Shown here: positions 4,901 to 6,322 of the stretch, piece by piece
Layout of the letters: every line of letters starts with the position of its first letter
Numbering within the stretch: position 1 is the first letter of the stretch
Source of the DNA: JAAEQG01 sp023133475
GTDB taxonomy: Bacteria > Planctomycetota > Phycisphaerae > UBA1845
Direction: 5' to 3'
Assembly: GCA_030631415.1 (NCBI GenBank)
Contig: DAOVLE010000266.1
Location: 1 to 6,322 of the forward strand
DNA: 6,322 nucleotides
Position numbers and translations under genes: made by a program
The notes under the pieces: generated by a model
Database searches by the model: none
What the model saw: the letters and a program-made list of their open reading frames with translations, nothing else
What the model was told of the DNA's origin: nothing

Positions 4901-6268
4901 GTCGAGAACGGCGGCAGTGCGCCGGCGATACCGTACTGGATCGACGCGATATACCTCTCGACCGATCCGGCGTTCGGAAACGATATCCTGCTGGGCACCG
5001 AAGCCCACACCGGCCAAGTGCCCCCCGGCGCCGGCTATACGGTCCCGATGACGGTGACCATTCCAGCCGACCTTAGCGGCGATTACTACTTCATCTTTGA
5101 GACCGACCGCGACGACCGGGTCATCGAGATCGGCGACCCGCAGAACAACATCTACGTCTCCACCACGCCGACAACGATCAGTCAACCGGATAGGCCCGAC
5201 CTGATTGTCAGTGACATCGTCACGCCGGCCCCGGGGCTCAGCGGTCAACCGATGCTCGTGCAATGGACCGTGAGCAACGTGGGCGACGCATCGGCGGACG
5301 GGTTCTGGTTGGACCGCGTGGTGGTGTCGTTGGATCGGGAGTTCGGCGAAGACGACCTGGTGTTGGCTGACTTTGAGAACCTGACACCGCTTGGCACGAA
5401 CGGGTCATACACACGCCAGGTGACTCTTGAATACCCGTCCGTTCCGGGCGACTACTATGTTCTCATTATCACGGATGTGGCGAATTCCGTGCACGAAGGG
5501 CTCTCCGGCGACGAGAACAACAACCTCACTGCCGACGAGTCAACCTTCACGGTGACAACGTTCACGGTGACGACAGCCCAGGCTGACATTGATGAGGCAC
5601 CGGCTGGGACGGCGGTCACCATCACCGGGCAGGCGTTCATCGACGACGGCACACCGACCCCGACCGACCCGGCTGTCGATGTGCCGGTGGTGGTTCGCGT
5701 CGCGGTTCGCGGATTCGAGCGCCGGCTGATCGGGCGGACCGACGGGGCTGGTGAGTTCGAGGTGGTCTTCGAGCCAGGCCCGACCGAAGGCGGTTTGTAC
5801 CGTGTCTTCGCCGGCCCGGAACACCTGCCCTCGACGGAGTTGGGCGAGTTGGATCGTTTCTCTCTGTGGGCGCTTGTCGTGATTCCGGACTACATCAGTG
5901 AATCGGTGGCTCCCGGTATCGCCAAGGTCGGCCAATTCACGCTTAAGAATCCCGGTGATGAGCCGCAGACCGGCATCACGGCGATGGTGAACGGTGCCCC
6001 GGCGAACATCAACGTGGAAATAACCTTGCCGGAGGGGGCGGATCTGCCGGGCCTCAACTCGACGATTCCGGTGCAGTATACGATCACGGCTGCCGATGAG
6101 ACCCCGGTCATTGACCCCATCGAGATCGTGCTGACCAGCGACCAGGGTGCGACCGCCACGGCGATGCTCGAGGTGAGCGTCGGCCCGGCGTTGCCTACAT
6201 TGGTTGTGGCGGATGAGGACCTCGCCGACGGTGCGGTGAGCACCACGATGGTGCGTGGGGAGCTCTAA
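2000..6268 (+). CDS. Large secreted CARDB-repeat surface protein
   Basis: This 1422-residue exported, probably extracellular protein is built almost entirely of repeats. Residues 1-25 are a signal peptide (MKRW, core to A23, likely cut after AHG before Q26) with no lipobox. Residues 69-208 are seven 20-residue repeats around [AIV]-x-R-x-F-S. From 205 come eight CARDB-like domains (PF07705 type, cell-adhesion-related), opening with a PDL motif at 205, 331, 450, 573, 697, 824, 943 and 1066. They carry W-x-[DE]-x-[IV]-Y-x-S in the middle and an acidic stretch ending in NN. Residues about 1188-1283 look Ig-like or carboxypeptidase-regulatory-like (TDGAGEFEVVFEP), and about 1288-1394 resemble a NEW3/CARDB-type module. 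Residues 1395-1422 look like the first strand of a further module cut short. Mature Cys are at 62, 422, 438, 444, 447, 915 and 931. There are only 11 Lys in the whole protein. No anchor or catalytic motif is seen. An adhesive, envelope or matrix rod is inferred from the family. The start is supported by the signal peptide, not by its weak ribosome binding site. Confidence 0.9.
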   Translation: MKRWILQAAPYLCVGAVLCALVAHGQVLSNDRPVADTQSPELQTLADSEAPQVVKGENELTCAPADDEPVTDAIARAFSTVVGVLSSIVPTDAITREFSVLVGNIGAIYTDDAVTREFSVLVSDLGSIEPDDSVTREFSVLVGDLGSIEPDDSVTREFSVLVGDLEPPAVTDGATREFSVYVGPDVPPLLEDAIGREFSVYILVPDLEPLTIDAPTNGLTSQIIAIAWDVANNGDISAQSPWIDRIYLSPDQTLDGSDHLLGSYTFDDAQGLPIGSEYHAVALVTLPDVDPGFYWLILSVDDDEAVGEAGGESNNIARAALPMWIDLDARPDLVVANFTPPGNLVPGQPVEVAWTLENVGTADAVGPWSETIYGSDGGAPTELATFVYTDTLRPGDPPRVRMETFIMPDVPVSPGNYSVIVCLDSTDDLRELQEDNNCVTEEVCFDCLQPDLVVSGIVEPAFAFGGETAELTWAVTNVGNAEAEGNWTDSVYLSSDDAVGNDVWVADFGTNGPLASSNAFVRTKDVPIPPEFDGNYYFVVVTDAYNTLSEPGGEGNNTAIATGPTEIVQEERPDLEVVSVVGPVSATAGGSIILEYTVENIGPETAMLNWQDAIYLSENPEPGPHDQLVRLDPISEAPFGPGDTYTKSRTLMLPVGYQAVTVYFIVKTDHGDVVPEFDKSNNVGVSDGIEVTPTPAPDLVATNGVAPASATFGEDITVNWSGKNLGTLEATGVWSDLIFLSADETVSIDDRFLGTLSIDVAPLGVGDPPYNRLLEVTLPLDGQTVAGDYYVLVKADGNNAIDELDETNNVEVIGPITLGMPPLPDLEVLSVSGPATVTVSETAQIEWEISNLGAVPIDVSFLMTVFVSADNQVGNDTALLNVAFEGTLAPGESVPQSAEVTIPELGTEQVHFVVCADTAADVLEFDEGNNCTVSVNASPYKRPDLQAGSFITPATAVAESSVPISGWVENGGSAPAIPYWIDAIYLSTDPAFGNDILLGTEAHTGQVPPGAGYTVPMTVTIPADLSGDYYFIFETDRDDRVIEIGDPQNNIYVSTTPTTISQPDRPDLIVSDIVTPAPGLSGQPMLVQWTVSNVGDASADGFWLDRVVVSLDREFGEDDLVLADFENLTPLGTNGSYTRQVTLEYPSVPGDYYVLIITDVANSVHEGLSGDENNNLTADESTFTVTTFTVTTAQADIDEAPAGTAVTITGQAFIDDGTPTPTDPAVDVPVVVRVAVRGFERRLIGRTDGAGEFEVVFEPGPTEGGLYRVFAGPEHLPSTELGELDRFSLWALVVIPDYISESVAPGIAKVGQFTLKNPGDEPQTGITAMVNGAPANINVEITLPEGADLPGLNSTIPVQYTITAADETPVIDPIEIVLTSDQGATATAMLEVSVGPALPTLVVADEDLADGAVSTTMVRGEL
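2204..2623 (+). repeat. Seven in-frame 60-base tandem repeats in gene 2
   Basis: Seven 20-residue units occupy residues 69-208, with a conserved Phe at 78, 98, 118, 138, 158, 178 and 198. The core is DDSVTREFSVLVGDLGSIEP in the best-preserved units. Outer units are diverged (IARAFSTVVG first, IGREFSVYIL last). Inner units are nearly identical in DNA: 2367-2433 recurs exactly at 2427-2493, so the exact match (67 bases) is longer than the 60-base period. The strand-like pattern R-E-F-S-V-x-V followed by an acidic Gly/Pro turn suggests stacked beta units. I do not recognise a named family. From memory, related REFSV-type repeats occur in secreted planctomycete proteins. Confidence 0.9.
2612..5554 (+). 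repeat. Array of eight CARDB-like domains within gene 2
   Basis: Distances between successive PDL openings are 126, 119, 123, 124, 127, 119 and 123 residues; the eighth domain ends near residue 1185. Signature motifs are WIDRIYLS (domain 1), WSETIYGS (2), WTDSVYLS (3), WQDAIYLS (4), WSDLIFLS (5), FLMTVFVS (6, Trp lost), WIDAIYLS (7) and WLDRVVVS (8). All eight end in an acidic loop and Asn-Asn, for example DELDETNN (5) and EFDEGNN (6). At the DNA level the domains are well diverged, unlike the 60-base array before them, so this array is old. CARDB domains are Ig-like beta sandwiches thought to act in adhesion; their ligands here are unknown. Confidence 0.85.
5546..5575 (+). repeat. 15-base in-frame microduplication (FTVTT twice)
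   Basis: ttcacggtgac recurs after exactly 15 bases (5546 and 5561), encoding FTVTT-FTVTT at residues 1183-1192. It sits at the junction between the eighth CARDB domain and the following Ig-like module, so the second copy may simply lengthen the linker. Confidence 0.7.
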
Positions 6269-6280
6269 GGTGCAGCTAAG

Positions 6281-6313
6281 TTCTGCGCACAAACCAACGG
6301 TTCTGCGCACAAA
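6281..6313. repeat. Direct repeat with 20-base period after gene 2
   Basis: ttctgcgcacaaa occurs at 6281-6293 and again at 6301-6313, separated by ccaacgg. The second copy is followed by tcacgcg and the window edge. The repeat begins 12 bases after the stop codon of gene 2. Only two units are visible, so whether it is a longer array, part of a mobile element end or a chance pair cannot be told. No terminator hairpin is seen between the stop codon and the window end. Confidence 0.6.
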
Positions 6314-6322
6314 TCACGCGCA

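Noticed and set aside
4220..5263. Long open frames antisense to gene 2 (also 3236-4009 and 5540-6310)
   Set aside because: Shadows of the GC-biased codons of the CARDB domains; Arg/Val/Asp-rich with no export signal or family motif.

Overview
This is a GC-rich bacterial window with two secreted, surface-type protein genes, both on the + strand, separated and flanked by dense families of intergenic palindromic repeats. The style suggests a planctomycete (Planctomycetota) or a close relative. The grounds are repeats built on GCCCCC-n3-GGGGGC boxes and an AAGCGAAGCG loop, the paired GCAGGC/GCCTGC and CCCGGCAT/ATGCCGGG palindromes, long CARDB proteins, and a glycine-rich secreted protein of a kind I associate from memory with that phylum. 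No rRNA or housekeeping gene is present, so the assignment is an inference.

Layout. Positions 1-151 hold repeat material: one copy of family A, then a long imperfect hairpin. Positions 152-316 are a leader with an AT-richer patch, a small palindrome and a near-perfect Shine-Dalgarno sequence. Gene 1 (317-1480, 387 aa) has a signal peptide, a beta-rich N-terminal domain, a glycine-rich middle and a beta-rich C-terminal domain. The 519-base gap 1481-1999 has no credible gene. It holds a paired palindrome (family B, 1489-1541), a second family A copy (1615-1697) and a 142-base compound palindrome (family C, 1705-1846). The compound palindrome has perfect 27-base outer arms and a perfect 23-bp central hairpin. 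A short leader follows. Gene 2 (2000-6268, 1422 aa) has a signal peptide, seven 20-residue repeats, eight CARDB-like domains of 119-127 residues, an Ig-like module, a NEW3/CARDB-like module, and then an abrupt end. The last 54 bases hold a 20-base-period direct repeat that runs to the window edge.

Function. Both products look exported and structural rather than enzymatic; I see no catalytic motif in either. Gene 2 probably makes a long acidic rod that acts as an adhesin or part of the cell envelope or matrix. Gene 1 may be a matrix or surface protein. A shared role is suggested only by adjacency, orientation and secretion. The 519-base repeat-rich gap argues against a tight operon.

Most notable: the in-frame 60-base array in gene 2, with a 67-base exact overlap that signals recent duplication; the paired Cys in CARDB domains 2 and 6, with matching domain lengths that hint at a four-domain duplication; the low lysine content of gene 2; its probable C-terminal truncation and lack of a visible anchor; and the four-fold-symmetric intergenic repeats.
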